A DNA stretch of 64,000 nucleotides, taken from NCBI RefSeq assembly GCF_001507435.1, contig NZ_LMWH01000278.1, forward strand, positions 186,001-250,000, in the 5' to 3' direction. The stretch is from Streptomyces sp. NRRL F-5122 (GTDB lineage: Bacteria > Actinomycetota > Actinomycetes > Streptomycetales > Streptomycetaceae). Below the pieces are notes generated by a model. It was not told the origin of the DNA and did no database searches. It saw only the letters and a list, made by a program, of their open reading frames with translations. Positions 16,681 through 25,634 of this stretch are shown piece by piece. The first letter of the stretch is position 1, and each line of letters opens with the position of its first letter. Position numbers and translations under genes: made by a program.

Positions 16681-17166
16681 GTGGGCACCACGCGAATGAG
16701 CAGTACGCCGTTGCCGGGGATCGGCGTGCGTTACGACCTCACCACGCGGGAACAGCGTCGCCTGTCGGTGGTGGCCCACCGAGACGGTTCACGAACGCTG
16801 AGTGCCTACCAGGATGACGATCCGGACGCGTGTGCTTTGTCGGTGCGACTGACCTCCGGAGAGGCGGAGACGCTCATCGACGCGATGATGCCCCAGCATC
16901 ACAGCTCGAGTCTGCTGTCGACCACCGAGCTCGGACTGGTCGCCGAGCGGATCGAGTTGGCGGCGACGTCGTACTGGAACGGACGGGTGCTGGGCGAGAC
17001 GCGGATGCGCACGGAGACCGGAGTGTCGATCGTGGCCGTGCTGCGCCGCGCCGAGGCGATCCCCTCTCCCGGGCCGGACTTCCGGTTGGCCGGCGGTGAC
17101 ACGCTCATCGTGATCGGCACGCGCGAAGGTGTGGATGCCGCGGCCGCGATCCTCGGACGGGACTGA
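16681..17166 (+). CDS. KhtT-like regulatory subunit of a cation:proton antiporter (TrkA-C domain)
   Basis: A 161-residue cytosolic protein. GTG at 16681 has AGGAGGGG five bases upstream; the frame extends further left but without support. The N-terminal half (G-I-G-V-R-Y-D-L-T-T) is the small beta domain seen in KhtT homologues; the C-terminal 80 residues are a TrkA-C/RCK-C domain (G-R-V-L-G-E-T-R-M-R-T-E-T-G-V-S-I-V-A-V ... G-G-D-T-L-I-V-I-G). It ends 5 bp before the antiporter gene and so is co-translated with it. By analogy with KhtTU it would gate K+ (or NH4+) efflux in response to a nucleotide or pH. Confidence 0.85.
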   Translation: MGTTRMSSTPLPGIGVRYDLTTREQRRLSVVAHRDGSRTLSAYQDDDPDACALSVRLTSGEAETLIDAMMPQHHSSSLLSTTELGLVAERIELAATSYWNGRVLGETRMRTETGVSIVAVLRRAEAIPSPGPDFRLAGGDTLIVIGTREGVDAAAAILGRD

Positions 17167-17171
17167 TCGCG

Positions 17172-18431
17172 GTGCACTCCTCTGCGGTGTTCCTGACGGA
17201 GTTCGGCGCGATCATCCTCGGTCTCGGCCTGCTGGGCCGATTCGCCGCGCGCTTCCGGTTCTCGCCGATCCCTCTGTATCTACTGGCCGGTCTGGCCTTC
17301 GGTGAGGGCGGGCTGCTCCCACTGAACACGAGCGAGGAGTTCGTGGCGACCGGCGCCGAGATCGGCGTGATCCTGCTGTTGCTGATGTTGGGCCTGGAGT
17401 ACACGGCCAGCGATCTGGTCTCCAACCTCAAGACCCAGTACCCGGCCGGGCTGGTCGACATGGCGTTCAACGCGCTACCCGGCGCCGCGATGGCACTGTT
17501 GCTCGGCTGGGGCCCGGTCGCGGCGGTCGTCCTGGCCGGTGTCACCTGGGTGTCCTCGTCCGGCGTGATCGCCAAGGTACTCGGCGATCTCGGGCGACTC
17601 GGCAACCGTGAGACTCCGGTGATCCTGAGCATCCTCGTATTGGAAGACCTGTCCATGGCGGTCTATCTGCCGATCATCACCGCGCTGCTGGCCGGGACCG
17701 GACTCGCCGCAGGTGGCTTCACACTGGCCATCGCCCTCGGCGTCGCAGGGTTGGTGCTGCTGCTGGCCGTGCGCTATGGACGGCACATCTCCCGGTTCGT
17801 CTCCAACGAGGACCCCGAGAAGCTGCTGTTGGTGGTGCTGGGTCTGACCCTCCTGGTCGCGGGCGTGGCCCAGCAACTCCAGGTCTCCGCCGCCGTCGGC
17901 GCGTTCCTCGTCGGTATCGCCCTGTCCGGCGAGGTCGCCGAGGGGGCGCACAACCTGCTGGCGCCGCTGCGGGATCTGTTCGCCGCGGTGTTCTTCGTCT
18001 TCTTCGGACTGCACACCGATCCGTCCAGCATTCCACCGGTGCTGCTGCCCGCTCTCGTCCTGGCCGCAGTCACCGCGCTCACGAAGATCGCCACCGGATA
18101 CTGGGCCGCGAAGCGAGCCGGGATCTCCGCCAAGGGTCGCTGGCGCGCGGGCGGCACCCTGGTGGCACGCGGTGAATTCTCCATCGTCATCGCGGGACTT
18201 GCGGTCACCGCGGGGATCGAGCCCTCGCTCGGCCCGCTGGCCACCGCGTATGTGCTCATTCTGGTGATCCTCGGCCCGCTCACCGCCCGCTACACCGAAC
18301 CGGTGGCCCTGGGTCTGACGGCCCGGCTGGGCCGGTCGGCACCAAGGGAGAGGACACCGGCCGAAGTCGCCGAAGCACGCGAGGAGCTGCGGGAAGCGGT
18401 GGCCGGACAGGACACGGCCGGCACGCGCTGA
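17172..18431 (+). CDS. CPA2-family cation:proton antiporter (KhtU/Kef-like)
   Basis: A 419-residue membrane protein with about twelve helices, from GTG 17172. The core matches Kef-type exchangers: G-L-A-F-G-E-G-G in the early crossover region, V-L-A-G-V-T-W-V-S-S-S-G-V-I-A (transport-core segment), and V-L-E-D-L-S-M-A-V with the Glu-Asp pair of the ion site. It lacks a C-terminal TrkA-N domain; the regulatory domain is instead the separate protein encoded just upstream. It probably expels K+ in exchange for protons during alkaline or electrophile stress. The 3' end abuts the broken tail-fibre-like gene on the other strand. Confidence 0.9.
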   Translation: MHSSAVFLTEFGAIILGLGLLGRFAARFRFSPIPLYLLAGLAFGEGGLLPLNTSEEFVATGAEIGVILLLLMLGLEYTASDLVSNLKTQYPAGLVDMAFNALPGAAMALLLGWGPVAAVVLAGVTWVSSSGVIAKVLGDLGRLGNRETPVILSILVLEDLSMAVYLPIITALLAGTGLAAGGFTLAIALGVAGLVLLLAVRYGRHISRFVSNEDPEKLLLVVLGLTLLVAGVAQQLQVSAAVGAFLVGIALSGEVAEGAHNLLAPLRDLFAAVFFVFFGLHTDPSSIPPVLLPALVLAAVTALTKIATGYWAAKRAGISAKGRWRAGGTLVARGEFSIVIAGLAVTAGIEPSLGPLATAYVLILVILGPLTARYTEPVALGLTARLGRSAPRERTPAEVAEAREELREAVAGQDTAGTR

Positions 18432-18439
18432 AGGCGGTC

Positions 18440-19271
18440 GCGGACGTCGATCTCCTCGGCGAGTGAACGGGTCCTCGGCCCGGCGGATGCTGACGGGCTT
18501 GGGCCTCAGTGGCAGGCCCTCGTCCACCTCGGCGGCCTCGGCTTCCGCGAGGGCACGGTAGGGCGAGGCGACGCAGGAGGACGTGCCCGCGGTGCTGGAA
18601 GAGCCGGTGTTGCGGGTGTAGTACATCTCGTCGCCCTCGTAGCCGAACCCAGCACCGGCCCCGGCGGGCAGGACGAAATACACGTCGGCTTCCCGCTCGA
18701 CCAGAACGAAGGCGTCCCGGGACGGGTCCGGGTTGGTCACCGTCATCTGGAAGCTGTCCGCGGTCGAGTTCTGCGCGGCAGGAACCGTGATGTCCGCGTA
18801 GTCCCGCGAATCAAAAAACTGCTGGTAAAAGACCTTTCCCCGGGGCTCGGAGCGGAGCCGGCCGCTGCTGTCGCAGACGACGACCCCGCCGTTGATGTCC
18901 GCGCTGGACGAGTACGGCCAACTGCCCGTCGCCACCTTCAGCGGGCTGGCCCCGGAGCCGTTGCCCGTCAGACCGCATCCCACGCTCACCGTGGCGGCAC
19001 TGGTCGGAACGAACAGGCCGCCGTCCGGGCCGAGGGTCAGGTTGTTCCCGGCCTGCTCGGACAGATCCGCGATGATGGCGCCGGTGGCCGGGTTGTAGTC
19101 GATCCCGCCCGTACCGGACAGGCACGGGCGTACGTCCTCACAGCCGAGCGTGGCGGAGAGCACGTAGGGGTTGGCGACGCTACCGGAACCGCTGAGCGTC
19201 ACGTTGTCCCCGGCGGCGATCGAGCAGTTGCACTGCCCGCCGCCGCATCCGCATCTGGCCAGAGTGCCCAC
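18440..19271 (-). pseudogene. Phage-tail-like structural protein, 3' end lost
   Basis: From GTG 19271 a frame encodes a Cys-rich head (C-G-C-G-G-G-Q-C-N-C) and then repeats typical of actinophage tail proteins: G-D-N-V-T-L-S-G-S-G-S-V-A-N-P-Y-V-L, I-D-Y-N-P-A-T-G, N-N-L-T-L-G-P-D-G-G-L-F-V-P. A beta-rich domain follows, ending near E-M-Y-Y-T-R-N-T. The frame then runs without its own stop straight into DNA antisense to the antiporter gene, becoming Arg/Pro-rich at about 18450. I take this as a lost 3' end. The leader shares the repeat at 19291-19309 with the tail-fibre gene at 20.9 kb. Exact start and end are uncertain. Confidence 0.55.
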
Positions 19272-19290
19272 CGTCCTCAGAGGGTGCCTT

Positions 19291-19309
19291 GGCCCGGCCC
19301 ACAACCAGC
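19291..19309 (-). repeat. Shared leader repeat, copy 1
   Basis: GGCCCGGCCCACAACCAGC (plus strand) occurs here, 20 bp upstream of the first tail-like gene, and again exactly at 20910-20928 upstream of the second. On the coding strand each is preceded by a TAGACT/TAGGTG hexamer that could be a -10 box. Confidence 0.6.
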
Positions 19310-19732
19310 AGCGCGCCATCGAGTCTAGGAGCTGCCCGGCCGAATGCGGGTCCATGGACGGCATGCCTTGTCCACACGTATGGCGGCTTCGGGTGGCCGT
19401 CGCCGTCCCTTCGAGCCAATCTGACCTCGGAGCCGCACTGCCTGGGGTCCCCTCTCAGACCAGGCTGCGTCCACGCAGAGCACGCCTCTCACCTGGTAGA
19501 CCGTCGCCATGAGGAGCGGGTGAGAGGCGGGCTCGCACGATCGACATTGCGGACGCAGGCTGGCCGCGTCACGCTGACATAGGCGCTCGTCAGGCCGCTA
19601 TGCGGGCGTTCTCCCGACCTGGGCGGCGATTACCGGCCAGCGCCGGATCAAGGACTGCAACCCGCGTGCGTGCATGTCCCAAAGCAGGACAGACGAACCC
19701 ACGGGAAAACGACCCACCACCATGGAGATGTC
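19310..19732. other. Intergenic region, no gene seen
   Basis: Short frames on both strands here have no recognisable protein character. It holds the divergent control regions of the tail-like gene and the ANTAR gene. Confidence 0.4.
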
Positions 19733-20065
19733 GTGGAAATCCACGAGGATGGGCTCCCTGGCGCGGTCCAGGAGCCGGAAACCGACACCGTTGATCACAT
19801 CAAGCAGCTAGAGACCAAGGTCGCCCAGCTAGAGCGGGCAGTGGACTCGCATGCCGTGATCGACCAGGCAATCGGAGTCATCGTTGCAGTGGCACGCATG
19901 ACACCGGCCCAGGCCTGGGACCTGATTCGCGAGACATCCATGTGCACCAACATCAAGCTGCGCCACGTAGCCGAGCTGATCGTCGCCTGGGGCACGACCG
20001 GCGCCCTCGCGGCCGACATCCGTGAGGAAATCTACCGAAGACTGAACGACCGAATCGTCTGGTGA
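19733..20065 (+). CDS. ANTAR-domain protein (RNA-binding antiterminator type)
   Basis: A 110-residue protein from GTG 19733, chosen for GGAG about six bases upstream; a GTG at 19670 is possible. A short coiled coil (I-K-Q-L-E-T-K-V-A-Q-L-E-R-A-V) leads into an ANTAR domain, the three-helix RNA-binding bundle: H-A-V-I-D-Q-A-I-G-V-I-V-A-V-A-R-M-T-P-A-Q-A-W-D-L-I-R, then T-N-I-K-L-R-H-V-A-E-L-I-V-A-W. ANTAR proteins bind paired hexaloop hairpins and prevent premature termination. There is no receiver or GAF domain, so any signal must come from a partner through the coiled coil. The target is unknown; the tail-like genes on either side are on the other strand. Confidence 0.8.
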   Translation: MEIHEDGLPGAVQEPETDTVDHIKQLETKVAQLERAVDSHAVIDQAIGVIVAVARMTPAQAWDLIRETSMCTNIKLRHVAELIVAWGTTGALAADIREEIYRRLNDRIVW

Positions 20066-20082
20066 CCCGTTCGGCACGCCAC

Positions 20083-20117
20083 GGATCGCTGTCCGGACAC
20101 CGCCCGGACAGCGATCC
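20083..20117. terminator. Bidirectional hairpin after the ANTAR gene
   Basis: GGATCGCTGTCCGG (20083-20096) and CCGGACAGCGATCC (20104-20117) form a perfect 14-bp stem with a 7-base loop between convergent genes. Confidence 0.8.
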
Positions 20118-20174
20118 GGCCGTGTCCGGGCGGCTCGGCTACACAGCCTCGGACCTGCAAGGACAGTGTCCGGA

Positions 20175-20881
20175 TCATCCGTGCAGCTCGATGATGACGA
20201 TGCCTCCGCTGCCCGCGGTTCCGCCCACGCTGTCCCCGGCACGCGCCAGCGCTCCCGCCGCACCGGCCCCGTATCCGCGCGGAGCTCCACCGGCGTTGGA
20301 CGACAACCGCTGCTGGCCGCCGTGCCCGAGCTGGCTGTCGCCCCCTCGCCGGACTGACCTTGGAAGCCGGAGAGGCGGAGCGAGCCGCCGCCCGGGCCGC
20401 CTCCGATGGTGAGCTGCCCGGTCCCGGGCTGGGCACCGGCGATACCGGAGAACGCGCCGGCGTCCGTGCCGGACTCCATGGTCTGGGGGGCGCCGCCTCC
20501 TCCGTTGGCGGAGACGAGGCCGCCGAAGCTCGAGTTGCCGCCTGCGCCGCCGTCCGTGTTGGCCGATCCGGCGGCGCCGCCTGCGCCGACCACGATGGTC
20601 TCGACCGCGCCGAGGGCGGAGACGTCGATGAGGGACTCGGAGTGGCTGCCTGCAGCGCCGCCGATCTGCGCCACCAGCTGGTTCGCGGCGGATGCCGCGC
20701 CCGGAGCCCCGCCGCCACCGACCTGGACCTTGACCCGCACGCGGGCGAGCCACGGGTAGTCGGCCTTCTTGAACTGGAAGGTACCCGCCGTCTTGAAGTA
20801 CAGGACCTCTCGCAGGCCCTGCTGTCCGGGGATGAGGCAGAGCGAACCGTAGTCGTCGCAGACACAAACTGAACTGGCCAT
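20175..20881 (-). pseudogene. Glycine-rich tail-fibre-like protein with a one-base frameshift
   Basis: Starts at ATG 20881 (AAGGAG ten bases upstream): M-A-S-S-V-C-V-C-D-D-Y-G-S. The product is a Gly-rich triple-helix-like fibre (V-Q-V-G-G-G-G-A-P-G, V-V-G-A-G-G-A-A-G, I-G-G-G-P-G-G-G). The reading frame breaks at a run of five G at about 20331-20335: up to S-G-E-G the first frame is used, and from G-D-S-Q-L-G-H-G-G-Q-Q to the proper ending G-S-G-G-I-V-I-I-E-L-H-G the next frame. One extra G would restore a single 236-residue protein. This could be a real mutation, phase variation at the homopolymer, or a sequencing error. Similar fibres occur in phage tails and tail-like particles. Confidence 0.65.
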
Positions 20882-20909
20882 GGCTGGGCCGCTCCTTGGA
20901 GGAGACTTC

Positions 20910-20928
20910 GGCCCGGCCCACAACCAGC
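20910..20928 (-). repeat. Shared leader repeat, copy 2
   Basis: Exact 19-base match to 19291-19309, located 29 bp upstream of the tail-fibre-like start. See the first copy. Confidence 0.6.
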
Positions 20929-20955
20929 GGCGACACCTAGCAGGGTAGCCGGGCG

Positions 20956-21504
20956 TCAGGAGGCGGCGTCGACCGCGACCAGGTGCACCCGCACGACGTC
21001 GCCGGCCGGGGAGGCGACGCCCTGGCCGCGTCGCGGGCGCGTCCGCCACACCCGCACGACGGCGTACCAGGTGGTCACCTCCTCCACCGCGGCCGTCACC
21101 GTTCGCTCGTCGTCTTCAGGATCGGGGTCGACGGGCAGCGCGGACAGGACAGGGGGCGTAGCGAACGGGGTGGGCGGCAGCAGGCGGGTCGCGGTATCGA
21201 CGAGCCGAGCCTGTCCCCCGTGCGGGAGGTACTGGCGGTCGAGGAGGCGGAGGACGTCGCACAGGTCCTCGGCCGAAACGATCCGAATGGTGTTGAGGCG
21301 GATATGCATGCCGCTCTGCAGCGGGCCGACCATCACGGCGATCGACACGGCCCGTACGGACAGCAGGCGGGACACGGTGCGGGCCTGGTTGGCGAGGCTG
21401 TCCATACGGCGCTGGAACAACGGAGTGGATGACTTCTGCCGGGCCTTGGCGAGCCTCCGCTTCTCACCGGCGGACAATCCGCTCTCGCGCTCACCACACC
21501 ACAC
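20956..21504 (-). CDS. Uncharacterised protein upstream of the tail-fibre-like gene
   Basis: About 182 residues from a GTG at 21504; the frame is open further upstream and the start is weakly supported. The region S-A-G-E-K-R-R-L-A-K-A-R-Q is helical and basic; the middle (S-G-M-H-I-R-L-N-T-I-R-I-V) and end (T-T-W-Y-A-V-V-R-V-W ... V-R-V-H-L-V-A-V-D) look like folded beta structure. No family recognised. It ends 75 bp before the fibre-like gene on the same strand, so the two may have been one transcript of a phage-tail-like island. Confidence 0.45.
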   Translation of the reverse strand: MWCGERESGLSAGEKRRLAKARQKSSTPLFQRRMDSLANQARTVSRLLSVRAVSIAVMVGPLQSGMHIRLNTIRIVSAEDLCDVLRLLDRQYLPHGGQARLVDTATRLLPPTPFATPPVLSALPVDPDPEDDERTVTAAVEEVTTWYAVVRVWRTRPRRGQGVASPAGDVVRVHLVAVDAAS

Positions 21505-21580
21505 AGCCCCGATCAGGACCGGCCGGGGGCCATGCGGACCGCAGAGGGCCCCTCGGCATGCGCCCGGCTCGTCGAGAAGT

Positions 21581-21595
21581 CTGTGTAACACACAG
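21581..21595. promoter_or_regulatory. Palindrome upstream of the phospholipase gene
   Basis: CTGTGT-AAC-ACACAG is a perfect 6-bp inverted repeat with a 3-bp spacer about 105 bp before the phospholipase start, a plausible operator. A second hairpin (GGGCGTCC/GGACGCCC) lies between about 21604 and 21643. No obvious Pho box was seen. Confidence 0.4.
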
Positions 21596-21698
21596 TCGTT
21601 CTTGGGCGTCCAGCTACTCGGATGTCGGATTCCGGACGCCCTACCGCAAGATCGCGCCACCAGTGTCTCGATTGCCACCGGATCTGGAGGAATCGAGA

Positions 21699-23861
21699 AT
21701 GTCCGCACTGTCCCGTAGAAAATTCCTGGGCACCGCCGCCACCGTCACCGGTGCGGCCGCCATGGGTGCCGCGATGCCCGGCGTCGCCGCCGCGAGCCCC
21801 GAGCACGGCCACGAGCACGGTCATCACGGCCCCAAGCACGGTGACATCCGCGACATCAAGCACATCGTCGTGATCATGCAGGAGAACCGCAGCTTCGACC
21901 ACTACTTCGGTGCGCTCAAGGGTGTGCGCGGCTTCGGCGACCACGCGACGATCCAGCTTCCCGGCGGCAAGTCCGTCTGGGAGCAGCCGAAGACCTTGAC
22001 CGAGGGTTCCGAGACGCAGTACCCGTGGCGGCTGAGCGGTGCGAAGTCCTGGGACGGCGCCACACCGCCGAGCCCGGAGATGGGTGCGGCCAACTACGGC
22101 GGCACCAGTCACGGTTGGACCGACCAGCACGGTGCCTGGTACGGCGGCCTGATGAACGGCTGGTACTACGCCAAGGGCGGCCCGACCACGCTCGGTTACC
22201 TGGACCGCAAGGACCTTCCGTTCCACTACGCCCTCGCCGACGCCTACACGGTCGGTGACGCGTACCACTGCTCGGTGCTCAGTGCGACCGGTCCGAACCG
22301 CACCTACCTGTGGAGCGGCACGATCAACGCCGCCAAGAAGCACGGCACCTTCACGGCCAACGACGGCGGTGACGAGCTCGGCAAGTTCCTGCCCTGGGAG
22401 TCCTACGCCGAGACGCTCCAGCATGCGGGCGTCAGCTGGCGGGTCTACCAGTGCGCCGACGACTACGGCGACAACGGCCTGGAGTACTTCAACACCTTCG
22501 CCAAGCTCGATCCGAGCCAGGGCGGCACGGCAGCTCCGGGCAACGTCTACTACGACAACGGTGTCAAGAACGTCCCCGAGCCGGCCACCGGCCTCGCGGG
22601 CAACGCCGACAACATCAACGCCGCGATCCGCCAGGACGTGGTGAACGGCACGCTGCCGCAGGTCAGCTGGGTCGTCAACAACCAGTTCTTCTCGGAGCAC
22701 CCCGTCACCTCCCCGAGCAACGGCGCGTACTTCCTGCGCGGCGTTCTCGAGGCGCTGAACGCTGACCCGGAGGTCTTCAACTCGACCCTGGTGGTCATCA
22801 ACTACGACGAGAACGACGGCCAGTTCGACCACGTCCCGCCGCCGCTGCCGGCGCCGGGCGAGGAGGACGAGTTCGTCGCCGGCACCATGAGCCAGTACGG
22901 AGTGACGGAGCCGCTGCCGGTCGGTCTCGGCTTCCGCGTGCCGCTGGTCCTCATATCGCCGTGGACCCGTGGCGGTTGGGTCACCTCCGAGGTCTCCGAC
23001 CACACCTCGGTGATCCAGTTCATGGAGAAGTGGACCACCGCGATCGGCAAGCCGGCCGTCAGCCCCAACATCAGCAAGTGGCGCCGCAAGGTCTGCGGTG
23101 ACCTCACCGGCGCCTTCGACTTCACCTCACCGGTCTACGGGCTGCCCCACCTGCCCGACACCGGAGATCTGATCCCCGAGACCCGCTACACCCCGCTGCC
23201 GGGCGACAACACGATGCCCACGCAGGAGAAGGGCACCAAGCCGGCCCGCCCGCTGCCGTACCAGCCGAACGCCAACCTGACCGGGTTCGCCCACGGCACG
23301 GCCAAGCTGGAGTTCTCCAACGAGGCTCAGTTCGTCACCAAGGCGAGCCACTTCGCCGTCTACAACAACCTGGGCGGCCTTCCGACGCTGGCCGAGTACC
23401 CGGCCAAGTTCCCGGGTCAGTACACCGTCGAGGCCAAGGGCACGGTCAACGGCGTCGGCCCGGTGGGCTCCTCCGAGAGCGACACCGCGTACGACCTCAC
23501 CATCACGGGCCCGAACCGGTTCCTGCGCCGTTTCATCGGTGACGCGGGCAGCGCCGGCAAGGACCTCGTCGTCGTGGCGAGCTACTACGAGGGCCGGTCG
23601 ACTGCGCACCCGAAGCTGAAGCTGTCGCTGCGGAACAACGGCCACAAGCCGGTGACGTTCACCATCACCCACAACCACTACATCTCCGGCGCACCGAAGA
23701 AGGTGCGGGTGGCCTCCCGCAGCAGCGAGGCGTGGGCCGTCGATGCGCTGGAGATCAGCAACGGCTGGTACGACGTGACCGTCACGGCCGACTGCGACCA
23801 CGGCTGGTCCCAGCGGTTCACCGGTCACCTGGAGACGGGCCGGGCCAGCATCACCGGCTGA
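21699..23861 (+). CDS. plcC: Tat-exported phosphocholine-specific phospholipase C
   Basis: A 720-residue secreted enzyme starting M-S-A-L-S-R-R-K-F-L-G at ATG 21699 (CTGGAGG upstream): a clear twin-arginine signal with cleavage near A-A-A-S. The phosphoesterase domain has the hallmark I-V-V-I-M-Q-E-N-R-S-F-D-H-Y-F-G, the S-A-T-G-P-N-R region, D-E-N-D-G-Q-F-D-H-V-P-P and S-D-H-T-S-V-I-Q-F. Two C-terminal DUF756-type beta domains (about 500-720) complete the phospholipase C layout. It hydrolyses phosphatidylcholine or sphingomyelin outside the cell, probably for phosphate acquisition. It is monocistronic, ended by the hairpin at 23918-23959. Confidence 0.95.
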   Translation: MSALSRRKFLGTAATVTGAAAMGAAMPGVAAASPEHGHEHGHHGPKHGDIRDIKHIVVIMQENRSFDHYFGALKGVRGFGDHATIQLPGGKSVWEQPKTLTEGSETQYPWRLSGAKSWDGATPPSPEMGAANYGGTSHGWTDQHGAWYGGLMNGWYYAKGGPTTLGYLDRKDLPFHYALADAYTVGDAYHCSVLSATGPNRTYLWSGTINAAKKHGTFTANDGGDELGKFLPWESYAETLQHAGVSWRVYQCADDYGDNGLEYFNTFAKLDPSQGGTAAPGNVYYDNGVKNVPEPATGLAGNADNINAAIRQDVVNGTLPQVSWVVNNQFFSEHPVTSPSNGAYFLRGVLEALNADPEVFNSTLVVINYDENDGQFDHVPPPLPAPGEEDEFVAGTMSQYGVTEPLPVGLGFRVPLVLISPWTRGGWVTSEVSDHTSVIQFMEKWTTAIGKPAVSPNISKWRRKVCGDLTGAFDFTSPVYGLPHLPDTGDLIPETRYTPLPGDNTMPTQEKGTKPARPLPYQPNANLTGFAHGTAKLEFSNEAQFVTKASHFAVYNNLGGLPTLAEYPAKFPGQYTVEAKGTVNGVGPVGSSESDTAYDLTITGPNRFLRRFIGDAGSAGKDLVVVASYYEGRSTAHPKLKLSLRNNGHKPVTFTITHNHYISGAPKKVRVASRSSEAWAVDALEISNGWYDVTVTADCDHGWSQRFTGHLETGRASITG

Positions 23862-23917
23862 CCCGTCCCGCGGCGAGCACCCGTGCTTGCCGCCGATTTC
23901 GGTGACGGCGGCCGTCC

Positions 23918-23959
23918 CCACCGCCCCGGACCACGAGCAGATCGTGGCCGGGGCGGTGG
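23918..23959 (+). terminator. Strong hairpin after the phospholipase gene
   Basis: CCACCGCCCCGG (23918-23929) pairs with CCGGGGCGGTGG (23948-23959), and CCACGA/TCGTGG extend the stem inward, giving about 18 bp around a five-base loop. Confidence 0.85.
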
Positions 23960-24122
23960 CGCCCGCCGATCCGCGCGCGAACGGCTCCCACGCCCTCGAC
24001 GACCCTCCATTGCCCGCGTCCGGAGCGGCTGATCAAAGCCCGCACCGTCGCCGATCTTGCCGTTGACCCCGATGTGTAGGGTGAACGCAAGGCTGGGGAG
24101 CGAGCGCCGGAGGCAGTGCGAC

Positions 24123-25271
24123 ATGGACGTGATCGTGGTCGGCCTGGGGGCCATGGGCAGCGCCACGATCCATCAGCTTGCGCGTCGCGGTGTAGAGGTG
24201 CTGGGTATCGACCGCCACAGCCCGCCGCACTCGTTCGGCTCCAGTCACGGCGAGACGCGGATCACCCGCCGGTTGACCCTGGAGGGCACGGAGTACGTGC
24301 CACTGGCGGTGCGCTCCCACGAGTGGTGGCGGCGGATCGAGGCGGAGGCCGGAGCCTCGGTGCTCACCGAGTGCGGCGTACTGAGCCTGTCCGACCTTGC
24401 CGTCGCCCCGGGCGCTTTCGCCGTCCACGAAAGGGCTGCGGCCGCCTTCGGCATCGACTACGAACTCCTGGACGCGGCCGCGTTGCGGGACCGGTTCCCG
24501 CAGTTCCGTGTGGAGGCCAGCCGCGTGGGTCTGCTGGAGCCCGGCGGCGGTTTCGTCCGGCCCGAGGCGGCGATCGGCGCGCAACTGGACCTGGCGGAGC
24601 GGTACGGCGCCCAGCTTCGTCGCGGGGAACGGGTCCTCGGGGTCGAGGCCACGGGGTCGGCCGTCACCGTCCGCACCGACGCGGCCACGTACACCGCCGA
24701 CCAGGTCGTGCTGTGCGCGGGTGGCTGGCTGGCGGGCCTACTCGACGATCCCGGCCTCGCCGCGCTCTTCGGTGTCTACCGCCAGGTCCTGCACTGGTTC
24801 GAGCTCGAGGGCTCCGGGCAGGACTTCGCCCCCGAGCGTCTTCCCACCTACATCTGGGAAGGGGTGAGCCGTCCGGAGGAGTACTTCTACGGGTTCCCGT
24901 CCGTCGACGGCGCGACGCTCAAGGTGGCCACCGGGCAACTCGATCACCGCACGCCCGGCCCGGACCGGCTCGATCGCAGCGTCGCTCCCGGGGAGGCGGC
25001 TGCCTTCCACCGGACCATGATCGACGGTCGGCTGCCGCAGATGTCCGCTCGCGCCGCGCGCTCGGAAGTGTGTATGTACACCGTCACACCGGACGAGGCT
25101 TTTGTCATCGACCGCCTGCCGGGCCGTGAGCGGGTACTGATCGCCTCCCCCTGCTCGGGCCACGGCTTCAAGCACTCCGCGGCGATCGGCGAGGCGCTCG
25201 CCGAATCGGTCACGGACGGCACCTCCACCCTCGACCTCACGCCTTTCGCGCTCAGCCGCTTCGCCAGGTAG
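24123..25271 (+). CDS. solA: N-methyl-amino-acid oxidase (MSOX/SolA family flavoprotein)
   Basis: A 382-residue FAD oxidase from ATG 24123. The dinucleotide fold starts at once: V-V-G-L-G-A-M-G-S-A-T. Next come S-S-H-G-E-T-R-I-T-R (flavin contact) and, at about residue 340, A-S-P-C-S-G-H-G-F-K-H-S, whose Cys is the covalent FAD attachment site of monomeric sarcosine oxidase and N-methyltryptophan oxidase. The length fits the family (370-390). It oxidatively demethylates N-methyl amino acids to the amine, formaldehyde and H2O2; exact substrate not readable. No one-carbon pathway genes are adjacent. Confidence 0.9.
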   Translation: MDVIVVGLGAMGSATIHQLARRGVEVLGIDRHSPPHSFGSSHGETRITRRLTLEGTEYVPLAVRSHEWWRRIEAEAGASVLTECGVLSLSDLAVAPGAFAVHERAAAAFGIDYELLDAAALRDRFPQFRVEASRVGLLEPGGGFVRPEAAIGAQLDLAERYGAQLRRGERVLGVEATGSAVTVRTDAATYTADQVVLCAGGWLAGLLDDPGLAALFGVYRQVLHWFELEGSGQDFAPERLPTYIWEGVSRPEEYFYGFPSVDGATLKVATGQLDHRTPGPDRLDRSVAPGEAAAFHRTMIDGRLPQMSARAARSEVCMYTVTPDEAFVIDRLPGRERVLIASPCSGHGFKHSAAIGEALAESVTDGTSTLDLTPFALSRFAR

Positions 25272-25608
25272 TCGGTTCGGACCGCCCGGGAGCGGCGGCA
25301 CCGGCGAGGGCCGATCGCGGAACTGGACCACTCCCCCGCTCCGAGTAGCGGCATGCCATGCGCTGCGGCGCGCGCTGCACGCTCCCGCGTGCGCCACGGG
25401 CGGAATCCCCGGGGCGCCCGCGCACCATTGCCCATCGGCTCAGGAAGCTCGGTGGCCCCGGTCCGCCAGAGCACATCCGCCCTCCATCCACGCCGGGCCG
25501 GCTCCGGCACCGCGCGCGGCCGTGTGCCCGGCGCCCTCGAATGTGACGCAGCCGTCCCCCGGCTCGCTTGCCCCGGGCAACGAGTCCCCCATATCGTTCC
25601 AAGTGAAC

Positions 25609-25618
25609 AGAACGTTCT
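25609..25618 (+). promoter_or_regulatory. TetR-type operator upstream of the hydrolase genes
   Basis: AGAACGTTCT is a perfect 10-bp palindrome sharing the core GAACGTTC with the palindrome at 28123-28132 in the promoter of the downstream TetR gene. It lies 17 bp before the first hydrolase start, overlapping the likely promoter. Confidence 0.6.
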
Positions 25619-25634
25619 ATCTAACGGAGTGGCG

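Noticed and set aside
17475..18439. The long minus-strand frame continuing from the tail-like gene across the antiporter
   Set aside because: It is exactly antisense to a well-supported cation antiporter and turns into Arg/Pro/His/Gln-rich text without domains; a mirror effect of high GC.
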